A DNA stretch of 64,000 nt from Pantoea nemavictus (GCF_037479095.1 NZ_JBBGZW010000001.1:806001-870000); one strand, 5' to 3'. Numbered from the stretch's first letter, positions 49,589 through 59,334 are shown. The notes: generated by a model not told the origin, from the sequence alone. Program-made: numbers and translations.

Positions 49589-50454
49589 TTGCTAGCGAAG
49601 GTGTTGCACTGACCGGGATCGCCGCTATCGAAACCGCGCTTCAGCCAGGTGTAACGCTGCTGGGATGTACCGTGCGTGAAGCTGTCCGGCACCACGCGGC
49701 CCTGACCTTTTTGCTGCAGGCGATCGTCGCCAATGGCTTCTGCCGCATTTAGCGCTTCCTGCAGATCGCCAACTTCGAGAATATTTTGCTGCTGCATATA
49801 ATGGCCCCAAACACCAGCAAAGCAGTCAGCCTGCAGCTCCATCTTCACCGACAGTTGATTAGCCTGCGCCTGACTCGCGCCCTGCTGCATCTGGCGTACT
49901 TTCGGCTCAATACCGAGCAGTTTTTGTACGTGATGGCCAACTTCGTGGGCAATAACATAGCCCTGCGCAAAATCGCCGCCGGCACCGAGTTTGGTTTTCA
50001 TATCATCGTAAAACGACAAATCGATATACACGGTTTGATCGGCCGGGCAATAAAACGGCCCCATCGCCGATTGGCCGGTACCACAATTGGTGCGCGTCGC
50101 ACCGCGATACATCACCAGTTTCGGCGGCACGTACTGTTTGTTCATCTGCTGGAACAACTTGCTCCAGGTATCTTCCGTGGTTGCCAGAATCACCGAGGTG
50201 AATTTGGCATCTTCATTACTCTGCGCGGTGTTCACCTGACGCTGCTGCGAAGTTGGCGCGACGCTACCGCCGCCTTCCAGCAGCGCGGTGAGGTCGTAGC
50301 CGTAATAGCCTGCAACAGCGACAACCACTAACAAGATTAGGCCACCTTTGCCGCGCGGAATGCGGATTTGCCGTCCGCCACCGCTGCCAATGCCCGGTGA
50401 ATCATTGCGTCGATCTTCTACATTGTCGCTTTCACGACGCCCTTGCCAGCGCAT
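49585..50454 (-). CDS. ypfJ: YpfJ-type neutral zinc metallopeptidase family protein
   Basis: 289-residue protein with one membrane helix ([17 protein letters not shown], about 40-56) and a zinc-site motif HEVGHH (about 171-176), with [13 protein letters not shown] holding a further ligand. It resembles YpfJ (287 residues in E. coli), and its activity is unproven. Overlaps tmcA. Confidence 0.92.
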   Translation of the reverse strand: MRWQGRRESDNVEDRRNDSPGIGSGGGRQIRIPRGKGGLILLVVVAVAGYYGYDLTALLEGGGSVAPTSQQRQVNTAQSNEDAKFTSVILATTEDTWSKLFQQMNKQYVPPKLVMYRGATRTNCGTGQSAMGPFYCPADQTVYIDLSFYDDMKTKLGAGGDFAQGYVIAHEVGHHVQKLLGIEPKVRQMQQGASQAQANQLSVKMELQADCFAGVWGHYMQQQNILEVGDLQEALNAAEAIGDDRLQQKGQGRVVPDSFTHGTSQQRYTWLKRGFDSGDPGQCNTFASK

Positions 50455-50532
50455 GGCCTACTCCTTTAAACATGTTTTGGCATGATTTTAGTTGGCGGCG
50501 CAGGTTAGCACCAGTGTTGTAGTCACATAACA

Positions 50533-50603
50533 CCGTAGGGTCGTCATTAATGACGACCTCTATTACGGGCATAAAAAAAGGTCGTCATAAATGACGACCC
50601 TCC
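50533..50603. repeat. Family A palindromic repeat pair between ypfJ and purC
   Basis: CCGTAGGGTCGTCATTAATG... (50533-50558) and GGTCGTCAT-AA-ATGACGACC (50580-50600, then CTCC) in inverted order, between the ypfJ start and the purC end. Confidence 0.85.
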
Positions 50604-50620
50604 AAGATAGGTGGACAGAC

Positions 50621-51334
50621 TTAATCCAGCTTCACACCCAAACGCTGGGCGACTTCTTCGTACGCTTCAACCAGGCCGCCGAGGCTCTGACGGAAACGGT
50701 CTTTGTCCATTTTGTCCATGGTGTTTTTGTCCCACAGGCGCGCGCCGTCTGGCGAGAACTCATCGCCCAGCACCACTTCGCCGTTGAACAGACCAAACTC
50801 CAGCTTGAAGTCGACCAGGATTAAGCCCGCGTCATCAAACAGCTTGCTCAGCACGTCGTTGGCTTTAAAGGTCAGCTCTTGCATACGTGCCAGATTGGCT
50901 TTGCTCACCCAACCAAAGGTTTCGCAATAGGATTCGTTCACCATCGGGTCGTGTTTGGCGTCATCTTTCAGGAAGAGATCAAACAGCGGTGGATTGAGCA
51001 CAATGCCCTCTTCCACGCCCAGACGTTTTACCAGCGATCCTGCCGCACGGTTGCGCACCACGCACTCGACCGGCACCATCTCCAGCTTTTTCACCAGCGC
51101 TTCGTTATCCGACAGCAGCGCTTCCATCTGGGTCGGAATGCCCGCTTCCTGCAATTTGGTCATGATGAAATGGTTGAACTTATTGTTTACCATCCCTTTG
51201 CGATCAAACTGCTCGATTCGTGCACCGTCTCCTGCTGACGTATCGTTGCGGAATTCAAGTACCAGCAGATCCGGATTATCGGTGCTGTATACGGTTTTCG
51301 CTTTACCGCGATACAACTCAGCTCGCTTTTGCAT
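50621..51334 (-). CDS. purC: SAICAR synthase
   Basis: Purine enzyme joining aspartate to CAIR with ATP. 237 residues, the same as E. coli Pur[18 protein letters not shown] at the start and [14 protein letters not shown] are the ATP-loop signatures, and [18 protein letters not shown] is the substrate signature. ATG at 51334. A PurR box lies 65 bp upstream. Confidence 0.97.
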   Translation of the reverse strand: MQKRAELYRGKAKTVYSTDNPDLLVLEFRNDTSAGDGARIEQFDRKGMVNNKFNHFIMTKLQEAGIPTQMEALLSDNEALVKKLEMVPVECVVRNRAAGSLVKRLGVEEGIVLNPPLFDLFLKDDAKHDPMVNESYCETFGWVSKANLARMQELTFKANDVLSKLFDDAGLILVDFKLEFGLFNGEVVLGDEFSPDGARLWDKNTMDKMDKDRFRQSLGGLVEAYEEVAQRLGVKLD

Positions 51335-51398
51335 CTTGTTAACTCCAAACATGAAAGAACCCGTGTTCAGCGGTGTTTCACCGCGCGCCGACTGCGTG

Positions 51399-51414
51399 AC
51401 GCAATCGTTTACTT
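51399..51414 (-). promoter_or_regulatory. PurR operator of purC
   Basis: ACGCAATCGTTTACTT matches the PurR consensus ACGCAAACGTTTNCNT with one main mismatch. It is 65 bp upstream of the purC ATG, as expected for the promoter zone. Confidence 0.8.
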
Positions 51415-51440
51415 CGCCGGGCGCTATTATACACAAAATC

Positions 51441-51620
<180 letters not shown>

Positions 51621-51635
51621 TATGACAAATCAAAA

Positions 51636-51661
51636 CAAAAAGGCCGGGTAATCTCCGGCCC
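51636..51661 (-). terminator. dapA-bamC terminator
   Basis: Stem GGCCGG / CCGGCC with a short loop, followed by TTTTTG on the minus strand, 10 bp after the bamC stop. Confidence 0.85.
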
Positions 51662-51670
51662 TTTAGCAAT

Positions 51671-52699
51671 TTATTTCAGCGCGCCTTGAATCACTGATAC
51701 CAGCGCATCATTCTGCGTCTGGGTTAGCACGTGACCTTTCGGATCGATGAACTGCAGACTGCTGCGGTTATCCAGATCGCCAACCTGCAATTTGTAATCG
51801 CCGTTTGGTAATTCCGGATCTTTCGCACCGATCTCATCCCACACGCCGCTGCCCGGCTGTTTGTAGGTGACTTTCAGGCTGCCCTGCGAACGGTTGTCGT
51901 CAGTGACTTCCATGCCCACGCGTTTCAGCGCCGCTGGCAAACGCTGCCAGGTCACGTTGAACGGTGCACGCAGAATCAACAGCGGTAAACCGGTATCGTC
52001 CGCGCCGCTCTGGACATCAATTTGTCCGGTAGCACGGTTTGCTGCGGCATCCTGGCTGGCAGAATCCACTTTATCCAGACCGGTGCTGATGTCGTTCAGC
52101 ATCTGGCCGGTATAGCGTTGGATCTGCGCCGGAGAAGTGACGGCCTGACCTGACTGCTGCAGTTCGAGCAGACGTACCGTCAGCACTTGCTGATAGCTCT
52201 GATTCTGCACGCTGATCTGATAGCGACCGCGATACTGGTTATCTTCGTCAGCACGGTTCCACTGCACCCAATCGGTAGTCAGCTGCTGTGAAGCATCATC
52301 ACGCTGCGCAATCGGGAACTTGTAAGACTGGACTACGCCAACCACTTGCGACCAGATCGAACCCCGGCTGCTTTCCACGGCCAGCACACCGGTGTTACCG
52401 GTGAACTGCGCACGCGTGCCGTTCAGCAATGCCAGCGGCTGGGCTGGCGGACGAATATCCAGCTCTTTACCAACTGCGCCTTTGGCGACGCTATGCGGAA
52501 CATCGTAATCACCATTCTGCAGTGGCAGAATCATGCCGGCGGGCGCTTTTAAATCCTGCAGCTCAGGCGCCTGCAGGTAAGATTCGTCGCCGCTGACCTG
52601 GCGCTTATAACGCTGATCGTTGGAACACGCTGTTAGCAGCATCAGGGTGGAAAGGCCCACTACCGTTGCCAGCGTCGAGCGCTTAACTGAATAACTCAT
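51671..52699 (-). CDS. bamC: Outer-membrane assembly factor BamC
   Basis: Lipoprotein of the beta-barrel assembly machine, 342 residues. Signal peptide with lipobox LTACS (Cys at about 25). The unstructured N-terminal segment [19 protein letters not shown] is what binds BamD, and two helix-grip domains follow. It is downstream of dapA by 14 bp, the E. coli dapA-bamC pair. Confidence 0.96.
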   Translation of the reverse strand: MSYSVKRSTLATVVGLSTLMLLTACSNDQRYKRQVSGDESYLQAPELQDLKAPAGMILPLQNGDYDVPHSVAKGAVGKELDIRPPAQPLALLNGTRAQFTGNTGVLAVESSRGSIWSQVVGVVQSYKFPIAQRDDASQQLTTDWVQWNRADEDNQYRGRYQISVQNQSYQQVLTVRLLELQQSGQAVTSPAQIQRYTGQMLNDISTGLDKVDSASQDAAANRATGQIDVQSGADDTGLPLLILRAPFNVTWQRLPAALKRVGMEVTDDNRSQGSLKVTYKQPGSGVWDEIGAKDPELPNGDYKLQVGDLDNRSSLQFIDPKGHVLTQTQNDALVSVIQGALK

Positions 52700-52713
52700 T
52701 GATTCTCCCTAAA

Positions 52714-53592
52714 TTATCGCAGACCCGCTTTAATCAGCGCCTGAGCCGTTTTCGCCTGACCCGCTTCGGTCAGTGGCGTCATTGGCAAGCGCAGCGTGTC
52801 ATCCGCGATTAATCCTAGCTGTTTTGCTGCCCATTTCACCGGGATTGGATTGGGTTCACAGAAAAGCGTCTGGTGCAAATGCATCAGACGCTGATTCAGG
52901 CGACGCGCTTCGGCGAATTTGCCCTGTTGCGCCAACGCACAGAGTTCAACCATTTCACGTGCCGCAATATTAGCCGTTACCGAAATGACGCCTTTGCCGC
53001 CCAGTTGCATGGAGTCCAGCGCCGTGGCGTCATCACCGCTGACGATGATGAACTCATCATTAACCAGCTCTTGGATCTGTGAGATGCGCGATAAGTTCCC
53101 GGTAGCCTCTTTGATCCCGATAATATTTTTAATTTCGGCCAGACGCGCGACGGTTTCCGGCAGCATGTCGCAACCGGTACGCGAAGGAACGTTATACAGC
53201 ATCTGCGGCAGATCGGTGCTTTCCGCAATGGCTTTAAAGTGCTGGAACAAGCCTTCCTGGGTTGGACGGTTGTAGTAAGGCGTCACCGTTAAACAGCCCA
53301 CAACACCGCTGCCGGTAAAGCGTTTTGTCAGGGAGATGCCTTCAGCTGTGGCATTGGCGCCGGTGCCAGCGATAACCGGAATACGGCCATCAGCCAGTTC
53401 CAGGGTTTGCATTACTACATCACCGTGCTCGTCATGGCTGAGCGTGGCTGATTCGCCGGTGGTGCCAACAGAAACAATCGCCGCGGTGCCGCTGGCAACA
53501 TGATAATCAATCAGTTTTTTTAGACTTTCGCGGCAGACATTACCTTTTTCATTCATTGGCGTAATGAGCGCAACAATACTTCCGGTGAACAT
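52714..53592 (-). CDS. dapA: 4-Hydroxy-tetrahydrodipicolinate synthase
   Basis: First committed enzyme of lysine/DAP synthesis, condensing pyruvate with aspartate semialdehyde. The Schiff-base lysine is in [13 protein letters not shown] (about 161), the Tyr in [10 protein letters not shown] (about 133) and the Thr pair in GTTGESATL. 292 residues, as in E. coli. Confidence 0.97.
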   Translation of the reverse strand: MFTGSIVALITPMNEKGNVCRESLKKLIDYHVASGTAAIVSVGTTGESATLSHDEHGDVVMQTLELADGRIPVIAGTGANATAEGISLTKRFTGSGVVGCLTVTPYYNRPTQEGLFQHFKAIAESTDLPQMLYNVPSRTGCDMLPETVARLAEIKNIIGIKEATGNLSRISQIQELVNDEFIIVSGDDATALDSMQLGGKGVISVTANIAAREMVELCALAQQGKFAEARRLNQRLMHLHQTLFCEPNPIPVKWAAKQLGLIADDTLRLPMTPLTEAGQAKTAQALIKAGLR

Positions 53593-53735
53593 GGGCTATC
53601 CCCTCGACAAACAAGTGCCTCATGTTACGTTTTACATTGAAAGAAAAGCAAGTGAGCCACGCCATTCCCGCGCTTGTCAGCAGTTTTTTTTATGTTTACC
53701 TTATAGTTATTAGCGAACGTACAGGAAATGCCATT

Positions 53736-54302
53736 TTGTCGCAGTCACAGCCTCACCATCTGGTGATCACCGCACTGGGCGTTGATCGTCCGGGTATCGT
53801 CAATACCATCACCCGCCACGTCAGTAGCTGCGGCTGTAATATCGAAGACAGTCGTCTGGCGATGCTCGGTGATGAGTTCACCTTCATCATGCTGCTCTCC
53901 GGCAGCTGGAATGCGATAACCCTGATTGAATCTACGCTGCCAATGAAAGGTGCCGAGCTGGAGTTGCTGATTGTGATGAAGCGCACCAACGCACGCGCTA
54001 CGCCACCGATGCCCGCCACCGTGTGGGTGCAGGTTGAAGTCCCGGATTCTCCGCACATCATTGAGCGCTTCACCGATCTGTTCGATAAACACCAGATGAA
54101 TATCGCCGAATTGGTCTCGCGGATTAAACCGTCGCAGGATGGCGTAGCCCCGACGCTCTATATTCAAATGACGGCGCACAGCCCGGCCAATCCGGTCAGC
54201 GCCCCTATCGAGCAGGCTTTCAATCAGCTGTGCGAAGAACTGCATGCACAAGGCTCAATTCGTCTTTATAGTGTGACCGACGATGCCAACAGCAGCGTTT
54301 AA
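53736..54302 (+). CDS. gcvR: Glycine cleavage system transcriptional repressor GcvR
   Basis: 188-residue regulator with two ACT domains (about 10-85 and 95-170) that represses gcvTHP by binding GcvA. Sequence ITRHVSSCGCNIEDSRLAML and FTFIMLLSGSWNAI match GcvR. The start is a TTG at 53736 with AGGA 11 bp upstream. The frame is open to an ATG at 53622, but those 38 codons look non-coding and are hydrophobic. It diverges from dapA. Confidence 0.93.
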   Translation: MSQSQPHHLVITALGVDRPGIVNTITRHVSSCGCNIEDSRLAMLGDEFTFIMLLSGSWNAITLIESTLPMKGAELELLIVMKRTNARATPPMPATVWVQVEVPDSPHIIERFTDLFDKHQMNIAELVSRIKPSQDGVAPTLYIQMTAHSPANPVSAPIEQAFNQLCEELHAQGSIRLYSVTDDANSSV

Positions 54303-54444
54303 TCAGGCTCCGGGTTATTTCGCCACACACTCTGCCGCGGCGGCAAACCGTGTAGTGAAATAACCCTGACGGTAAACACCCCCTGGCACTTTTGTTCCTG
54401 ATGGTGTATTACCCACAGCATGTAAAAAATAATGGAGAGTTGTG

Positions 54445-54912
54445 ATGAATCCACTGAAAGCCGGTGATACCGCACCGAAATTTAGCTTGCCCGATCAGGA
54501 CGGCGAACAAGTAAATTTGGCCGACTTCCAGGGACAGCGCGTTCTGGTCTATTTCTATCCGAAAGCCATGACGCCGGGTTGCACCGTTCAGGCCTGCGGT
54601 CTGCGCGACAACATGGATGAGTTGAAAACTGAGGGTGTCACAGTACTGGGCATCAGCACCGATAAAGCCGAGAAGTTGTCGCGCTTTGCCGATAAAGAGA
54701 TGCTGAACTTCACGTTGCTATCCGATGAAGATCATCAGGTGTGTGAGCAGTTTGGCGTGTGGGGTGAGAAAACCTTTATGGGTAAAACCTACGACGGCAT
54801 TCACCGCATCAGCTTCCTGATCGATGGCGAAGGCAAGGTAGAGAAAGTGTTCGACGATTTCAAAACGTCTAACCACCACGACATCGTGTTGGATTATCTG
54901 AAATCAGCCTGA
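54445..54912 (+). CDS. bcp: Thioredoxin-dependent thiol peroxidase (bacterioferritin comigratory protein)
   Basis: Peroxiredoxin of 155 residues that reduces peroxides. Peroxidatic Cys in MTPGCTVQACGLRD, with the second Cys five residues later as in Bcp/PrxQ. Nearly all of the sequence matches E. coli. ATG at 54445, behind GGAGAGTTGTG. It ends at a terminator. Confidence 0.97.
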   Translation: MNPLKAGDTAPKFSLPDQDGEQVNLADFQGQRVLVYFYPKAMTPGCTVQACGLRDNMDELKTEGVTVLGISTDKAEKLSRFADKEMLNFTLLSDEDHQVCEQFGVWGEKTFMGKTYDGIHRISFLIDGEGKVEKVFDDFKTSNHHDIVLDYLKSA

Positions 54913-54916
54913 TAGT

Positions 54917-54948
54917 AACGGGTGCGCAAGCCGCACCCGTTCTCTTTT
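54917..54948 (+). terminator. bcp terminator
   Basis: Stem AACGGGTGCG / CGCACCCGTT with a short loop followed by CTCTTTT. It can also act for the convergent perM. Confidence 0.85.
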
Positions 54949-56020
54949 ACTCTACTCGCGGCCCATCAAGCGCCGGTGTTTCAGGCCAGGCATGCACCAC
55001 GGCTTTTACCAACGTTGCCAGCGGAATCGCAAAGAACACGCCCCAAAATCCCCACATCCCGCCAAAAATCACCACTGACAGAATGATCACCAGCGGATGC
55101 AGATTCACCGCTTCAGAGAACAGAATCGGCACCAGCACGTTGCCATCCAGCGCCTGAATCACCAGATAGATGGCGATCATGGTCCAGAAATCGCTGCCTA
55201 GTCCCCACTGGAACAGGCCAACGCCAATCACCGGAAGGGTCACCACCATCGCGCCAATATAGGGAATCAGTACTGAAATTCCTACCAGCACCGCCAGCAA
55301 CAGCGAATAGTTGAGGCCCAGCATCAGAAACGCCAGCCAGGTTACAAAGCCTACCGCCACCATCTCCAGCACTTTGCCGCGAATGTAGTTCGTGATCTGC
55401 TGATTCATCTCTTGCCACACCACGCCCGCCAAACCGCGATTGCGCGGCAGCACGCGACGCACCGCGCTCAGCATCTGCTCTTTATCTTTCAGCAGGAAGA
55501 ACACCATCAGCGGCACCAGCACCAGATAGATCATCAGCGTCATCAAGCCCACCAGCGACGCTAGTGAATACTTCACCAACGATTCGCCTAAACCAGTCAG
55601 GCGGCTGCGCAGATTCTCCACGATGATGTCGATGATGCCAGCATCAACCAGTGCCGGATAACGTTTCGGCAAGCCAGCGGCAAAGAGATAGAGTTTATTC
55701 AGCATATTGGGCAAGTCGCGGGTCAGATTAATGCCCTGCTGCCAGGCCACCGGCGCCACAATCAACACCATCACCAATAAGATGCCCGCGAACACCACCA
55801 GCACCGCGCTGGTGGCCCAGGTGCGGCTACAACCGGCGCGCTGCAGGCGTACCGTTGGCCACTCAAGCAGGTAGGCGAGCACTAACGCCACCAGCAGCGG
55901 CGCCAGTAAACCGCTTAAGAAGAACAGAATACAAAACGCCGCCAGCAGAATCACCAGCAGGCCGATAGCCTGCGGGTCGCTGAAGCGGCGTTTGTACCAT
56001 TGATAAAGCAGAGCGAGCAT
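54947..56020 (-). CDS. perM: AI-2E family transporter PerM
   Basis: Inner-membrane protein of 357 residues with about eight helices, of the AI-2E/PerM family. Sequence EMNQQITNYIRGKVLEMVAV and SVLIPYIGAMVVTLPVIGVG resemble E. coli PerM. The substrate is not settled. The ATG at 56020 (MLALLYQWYKRRF) aligns with E. coli. In E. coli it lies next to bepA; here a diguanylate cyclase and two DsrE genes intervene. Confidence 0.93.
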   Translation of the reverse strand: MLALLYQWYKRRFSDPQAIGLLVILLAAFCILFFLSGLLAPLLVALVLAYLLEWPTVRLQRAGCSRTWATSAVLVVFAGILLVMVLIVAPVAWQQGINLTRDLPNMLNKLYLFAAGLPKRYPALVDAGIIDIIVENLRSRLTGLGESLVKYSLASLVGLMTLMIYLVLVPLMVFFLLKDKEQMLSAVRRVLPRNRGLAGVVWQEMNQQITNYIRGKVLEMVAVGFVTWLAFLMLGLNYSLLLAVLVGISVLIPYIGAMVVTLPVIGVGLFQWGLGSDFWTMIAIYLVIQALDGNVLVPILFSEAVNLHPLVIILSVVIFGGMWGFWGVFFAIPLATLVKAVVHAWPETPALDGPRVE

Positions 56021-56052
56021 GCAAAACATCCTTGAAACGAAAACAGAAAAGC

Positions 56053-56098
56053 GCACGTTCCGTAGCGGTGCCATAAATTACGTCGCTACGGAACGTGC
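56053..56098. repeat. Perfect 15-bp-arm hairpin between perM and the diguanylate cyclase gene
   Basis: GCACGTTCCGTAGCG (56053-56067) and CGCTACGGAACGTGC (56084-56098) pair without mismatch around a 16-base loop. The GTAGCG/CGCTAC core is shared with family B. Confidence 0.88.
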
Positions 56099-56111
56099 AT
56101 GATAGGGAGGG

Positions 56112-57704
56112 TTAATGCGTAATACTACTCACCAACGCATCCTGACCGGAGATCATTACGCAGTTGCGCCCGGCATTTTTCGCCTGATAGAGCGCGGCAT
56201 CGGCTTGCTTGAGGCTCTGTTCCTGCGCCCCGCCATCCGGCTGCCAGTCAGCAATCCCCACCGACAGCGTGACATTGCCAACCTGATCAATCCAGTTTTC
56301 CGCGATGCTGATACGCACGCGTTCGGCAAGAATGCGCGCATCTTCAACCGAGGTGGCGGGCAACAGCATCAGAAACTCTTCCCCGCCGTTACGGCACACC
56401 ACATCGGTTTGCCGTGCGCTGTGACGCAAGGTGCGCGCCACGTGTTTGATCACCTCATCACCCACATCATGACCAAAGGTATCGTTGACGCGTTTGAAGT
56501 GATCGATATCCAGCGCCAGCACGGAAAACGGTTGGCGCATGGTAGAGAAATAGTCGAGCACGGCGCTTAAACCGCGGCGATTGAGCAGGTTGGTCATCGG
56601 ATCGGTCTGGACTTCAGATTTCAGCCGGCCAATTTTGTCCTGCACTAAACCAATGCCGGTCAGCAACGCGCGCTTCACCTGCGCCGCTTCAAAATACCAG
56701 GCGCGAATGCCGCCAATCTCAGTTGATACGCCCTGCGAATCCATCTGGCTGGCTTTACGCGCCAGCTGCCACAGCGGCAAGGCAATCAGCCGCGCCAAAA
56801 TCACCGCCACCAGCAAGGTCAGCAACGCGAACGGCACCGAGTTTTTCAGCACTTTTAATAACAAGCCAGAGAGCGGCGCCAGCGTGGCATCGGTCGGTTT
56901 CAACGCCACCACCATCCAGCCGGTGGTGGGCACGATGGCATAACCGGCCAGTTTGGCTTTGCCCTCTTCGCTTAACTGCACTTCGCCGTTGGTTTGTTGC
57001 TGGCGCTGGCGCTCGCTAATGATGGCTGGCGCACTTTTGCCAATCAGCTGGCTATTCTGGTGATACAGCACCTGATTATTACGATCCATAACGTAAACCT
57101 GGGTGCCGTCGCGATAGAACTGTTCGCCGAGCAGCGCGTTCAGGATGCTTTTCTTTTTCAGATAGATAGTACCGCCCACATAGCCAAGATAGCGCCCGTC
57201 TTTGCTCCAGATTGGCCAGGAGACAAACACAATCAGGTTGTTAGCGGCGGAAATGCTGGGTCGGCTGACCATCGGCTGACGCTGCGCTAACGCTTCTCGC
57301 GAAGACTGGCTGGTCAGACGCATGCCTTTCAGCATCAACGATTCCGGTGAAATCGCCTTCACGATACCGTTACTGTCGACCACCGCAACCGAGTTAAAGC
57401 TGTTGGTTTGCTCACGCAGGCGATTCACTTCCTGCTGCGCCAGATCGTCATCATCAAAATCATTGCCTAACTGCGTCGCGCTGTAGTGCAGCTGCGACTG
57501 AGCCAGCTGAAAGAAGACTTCCGTGGTGGCGGCCAGTTTGGTGGCGTAAGCGCGATTAGCTTCGAGGGTGCTTTCGATCAGGACCATACGTTGCACGCGC
57601 CAGGTGGCGTACAACGCATTGGCGAGCGTGATGACGATGCTGGTGATTGCTAACAGCGCGATCAGCGTGCGCAGGTCAGTTTTTGGCCGCAGGCGCGTTA
57701 GCAT
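56112..57704 (-). CDS. Diguanylate cyclase with periplasmic Cache-type sensor
   Basis: 530-residue membrane enzyme. TM1 (about 13-35), a periplasmic sensor of double-Cache type (about 40-285), TM2 (about 288-310), a HAMP-like linker, then a GGDEF domain from about 365. The active motif is GGEEF (CRNGGEEFLML) with DIDHFKRVNDTFGH, so it should make cyclic-di-GMP. The I-site RxxD (RQTD) sits at the canonical spacing, so product feedback is likely. Signal unknown. It lies upstream of perM in an unusual position compared with E. coli. Confidence 0.92.
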   Translation of the reverse strand: MLTRLRPKTDLRTLIALLAITSIVITLANALYATWRVQRMVLIESTLEANRAYATKLAATTEVFFQLAQSQLHYSATQLGNDFDDDDLAQQEVNRLREQTNSFNSVAVVDSNGIVKAISPESLMLKGMRLTSQSSREALAQRQPMVSRPSISAANNLIVFVSWPIWSKDGRYLGYVGGTIYLKKKSILNALLGEQFYRDGTQVYVMDRNNQVLYHQNSQLIGKSAPAIISERQRQQQTNGEVQLSEEGKAKLAGYAIVPTTGWMVVALKPTDATLAPLSGLLLKVLKNSVPFALLTLLVAVILARLIALPLWQLARKASQMDSQGVSTEIGGIRAWYFEAAQVKRALLTGIGLVQDKIGRLKSEVQTDPMTNLLNRRGLSAVLDYFSTMRQPFSVLALDIDHFKRVNDTFGHDVGDEVIKHVARTLRHSARQTDVVCRNGGEEFLMLLPATSVEDARILAERVRISIAENWIDQVGNVTLSVGIADWQPDGGAQEQSLKQADAALYQAKNAGRNCVMISGQDALVSSITH

Positions 57705-58096
57705 GGCGCACCTGCTTTAAAGCGTAGATTCATAGATTTGTGTGCCTGACAGTCTTGTTATTGTTGGTTGCACTTGCCCTGGTGAGGGAACGAGCAATTG
57801 TACACCCACAACTCAAATTGAGCACGAAGCATCCTGTCAGCCACCGACAATTCTTTCTCACTGCTGGTGCTAATCGATCAAGCCATTGGCATCGTAAAAC
57901 GGCCACGGGCCGGGATAATCGCCGATGTTTATTTGCGTCAGCTGACATTGCAGACATGCGCTAAGGATATTGAGTGACGAGCCATCAGCCGCAACTCCAC
58001 TTGCAGCTGGCGCTTAAACCAGACCTAACTGTGACAGCAACATCGCGGAAAAATGACGAAGAGATGACAGCAGCGCGGGCTGCTGTCAGGCAGGCA
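57705..58096. other. Gap upstream of the diguanylate cyclase gene
   Basis: 392 bp between the cyclase start and the DsrE end. Small open frames here lack family features and are not called. Near its right end is a strong hairpin listed separately. Confidence 0.4.
58065..58088 (-). terminator. Hairpin downstream of the DsrE-like pair
   Basis: Perfect 10-bp stem TGACAGCAGC / GCTGCTGTCA with a 4-base loop, 9 bp after the DsrE stop. The T-rich stretch (TCTCTTCGTCATTTTT) is not adjacent, so termination is probable but not certain. Confidence 0.6.
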
Positions 58097-58705
58097 TTAC
58101 AACATCAGGAAAGCGTAACCTTCGTTTTGCAGCGAAGCCACGGTGGTGCCACTCGACAGCGTGTGGGTAACGCGGGTATCGATCCAGTCGCGCTCCAGCT
58201 GATGGAATGCTACCGACTGATCGCAAATGGTTACCTTGACGCCCGCGCTTCTGAGCTCATCAATTAGCTTGAGGTTCGGGTTATCGGTGCCGTAGGTTTT
58301 GCGGAACTGTTCATTATTTAGCGCCGCGGGTACCGCATCGCTGTTGATCGACACCACAAACTTCAGCTGATTCAGTGGAACGCCCGCTGCGTAGTAGAGG
58401 TTGGTGACGCGCGCAACGCGCTCCAGACCGAGATTCGGCTGGCGAACATCCCCTTCATTACGGTTGATCTGGAAGACGATTTTGTTGCTTAAACCCGGCG
58501 TGTTGGCCGGATTGTAGTCCGGCACACTCACAAAGTGGATTTTGCCGTAACCGGCAATGGCGGGCGTGCTCCAGAAATCGGCGGGCTCGCTCTTTTTATC
58601 TGCAAACTTGTCGCTGACTTTATCAATCAGTTCCGGAAGCTGTAACACATTACCGCCGACAAAACCTGCCAGTGCCGCGATAACAATATAGGATGCTGGA
58701 CGCAT
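58097..58705 (-). CDS. DsrE-like exported protein, paralogue 1
   Basis: 202-residue protein with an N-terminal hydrophobic segment (YIVIAALAGFVGGNVLQL) and a DsrE/DsrF-like domain (KIVFQINRNEGD, LGLERVARVTNLYYAAGVP, KFVVSINSDAVPA, VKVTICDQSVAFH). The ATG at 58705 follows AGGAGAAGTG; the longer frame to 58858 was rejected. It is about half identical to the gene just upstream, a tandem duplicate. DsrE proteins handle sulfur in some bacteria, but the ICDQS cysteine is the only clear one here, and no function is assigned. Confidence 0.85.
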   Translation of the reverse strand: MRPASYIVIAALAGFVGGNVLQLPELIDKVSDKFADKKSEPADFWSTPAIAGYGKIHFVSVPDYNPANTPGLSNKIVFQINRNEGDVRQPNLGLERVARVTNLYYAAGVPLNQLKFVVSINSDAVPAALNNEQFRKTYGTDNPNLKLIDELRSAGVKVTICDQSVAFHQLERDWIDTRVTHTLSSGTTVASLQNEGYAFLML

Positions 58706-58728
58706 TTCACTTCTCCTGTGCCTGAGAT

Positions 58729-59334
58729 TTACATCTGTAAGAGTGCATAACCCTGATTTTCCAGCGTCGACACGGTGGTCGGACTGGAGAGCGCATGAAT
58801 CACCGATTGGTCGATCCACGCTTTCGGGAAGTGATGGAATGCCACCGACTGATCGCACACCGATACCTTCACGCCCAACTTATTCAGTGCGCCTATCAGC
58901 GCCAGATTAGGGTTATCTGCTTTATAGAACTGTTGGAAATGCGCGTTATCCAGCATCGCCGGAGTGGCGTCACCGGTGACCGAGACGACAAAGTGCAGGT
59001 CATCAGCCGGCACGCCAGAGGCGATATAAAGATTAACCACGCGCGCGACGCGCTCCAGACCGAGGTTCGGCCGCTTCATATCCCCTTCGCTGCGGGTAAT
59101 CTGGAATACCACTTTGTTACTCAAGCCAATCACCGGCTTAAAGGCGGCGTCCGCTTCATAATGGATTTTGCCGTAGCCCTCCACGGCGGGTGTACTCCAG
59201 AAACCGTCCGGATCGGCTGGCTCGGCAGAAAAATGGCTCACAACACGCTGATACAGGTCATCACCCTTGCTCACGGTGGCGCCCACAAATCCACCCACAA
59301 TGGCGATGAGGGCGTATGTGACAACAGAACGCAT
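58729..59334 (-). CDS. DsrE-like exported protein, paralogue 2
   Basis: 201-residue partner of the gene downstream, with the same plan: membrane or signal segment (VTYALIAIVGGFVGATVS), FWSTPAVEGYGKIHYE, KVVFQITRSEGDMKRPN, VVNLYIASGVP and VKVSVCDQSVAFHH. Both end with a GYA-L-M tail. The ATG at 59334 is chosen over a frame to 59364. Only 23 bp separate the two genes, so they form an operon. Confidence 0.85.
   Translation of the reverse strand: MRSVVTYALIAIVGGFVGATVSKGDDLYQRVVSHFSAEPADPDGFWSTPAVEGYGKIHYEADAAFKPVIGLSNKVVFQITRSEGDMKRPNLGLERVARVVNLYIASGVPADDLHFVVSVTGDATPAMLDNAHFQQFYKADNPNLALIGALNKLGVKVSVCDQSVAFHHFPKAWIDQSVIHALSSPTTVSTLENQGYALLQM

Noticed and set aside
12591..50603. Repeated palindromes as a CRISPR array
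   Set aside because: Copies are scattered over tens of kilobases, not evenly spaced with unique spacers, and no cas gene is present.
57740..57964. Small plus-strand ORF in the gap before the diguanylate cyclase gene
   Set aside because: No ribosome site, no family feature and unusual composition, so it is probably chance.
58097..59334. DsrE pair as a toxin-antitoxin module
   Set aside because: Both proteins are similar paralogues with export signals, which is not the plan of a toxin and its partner.
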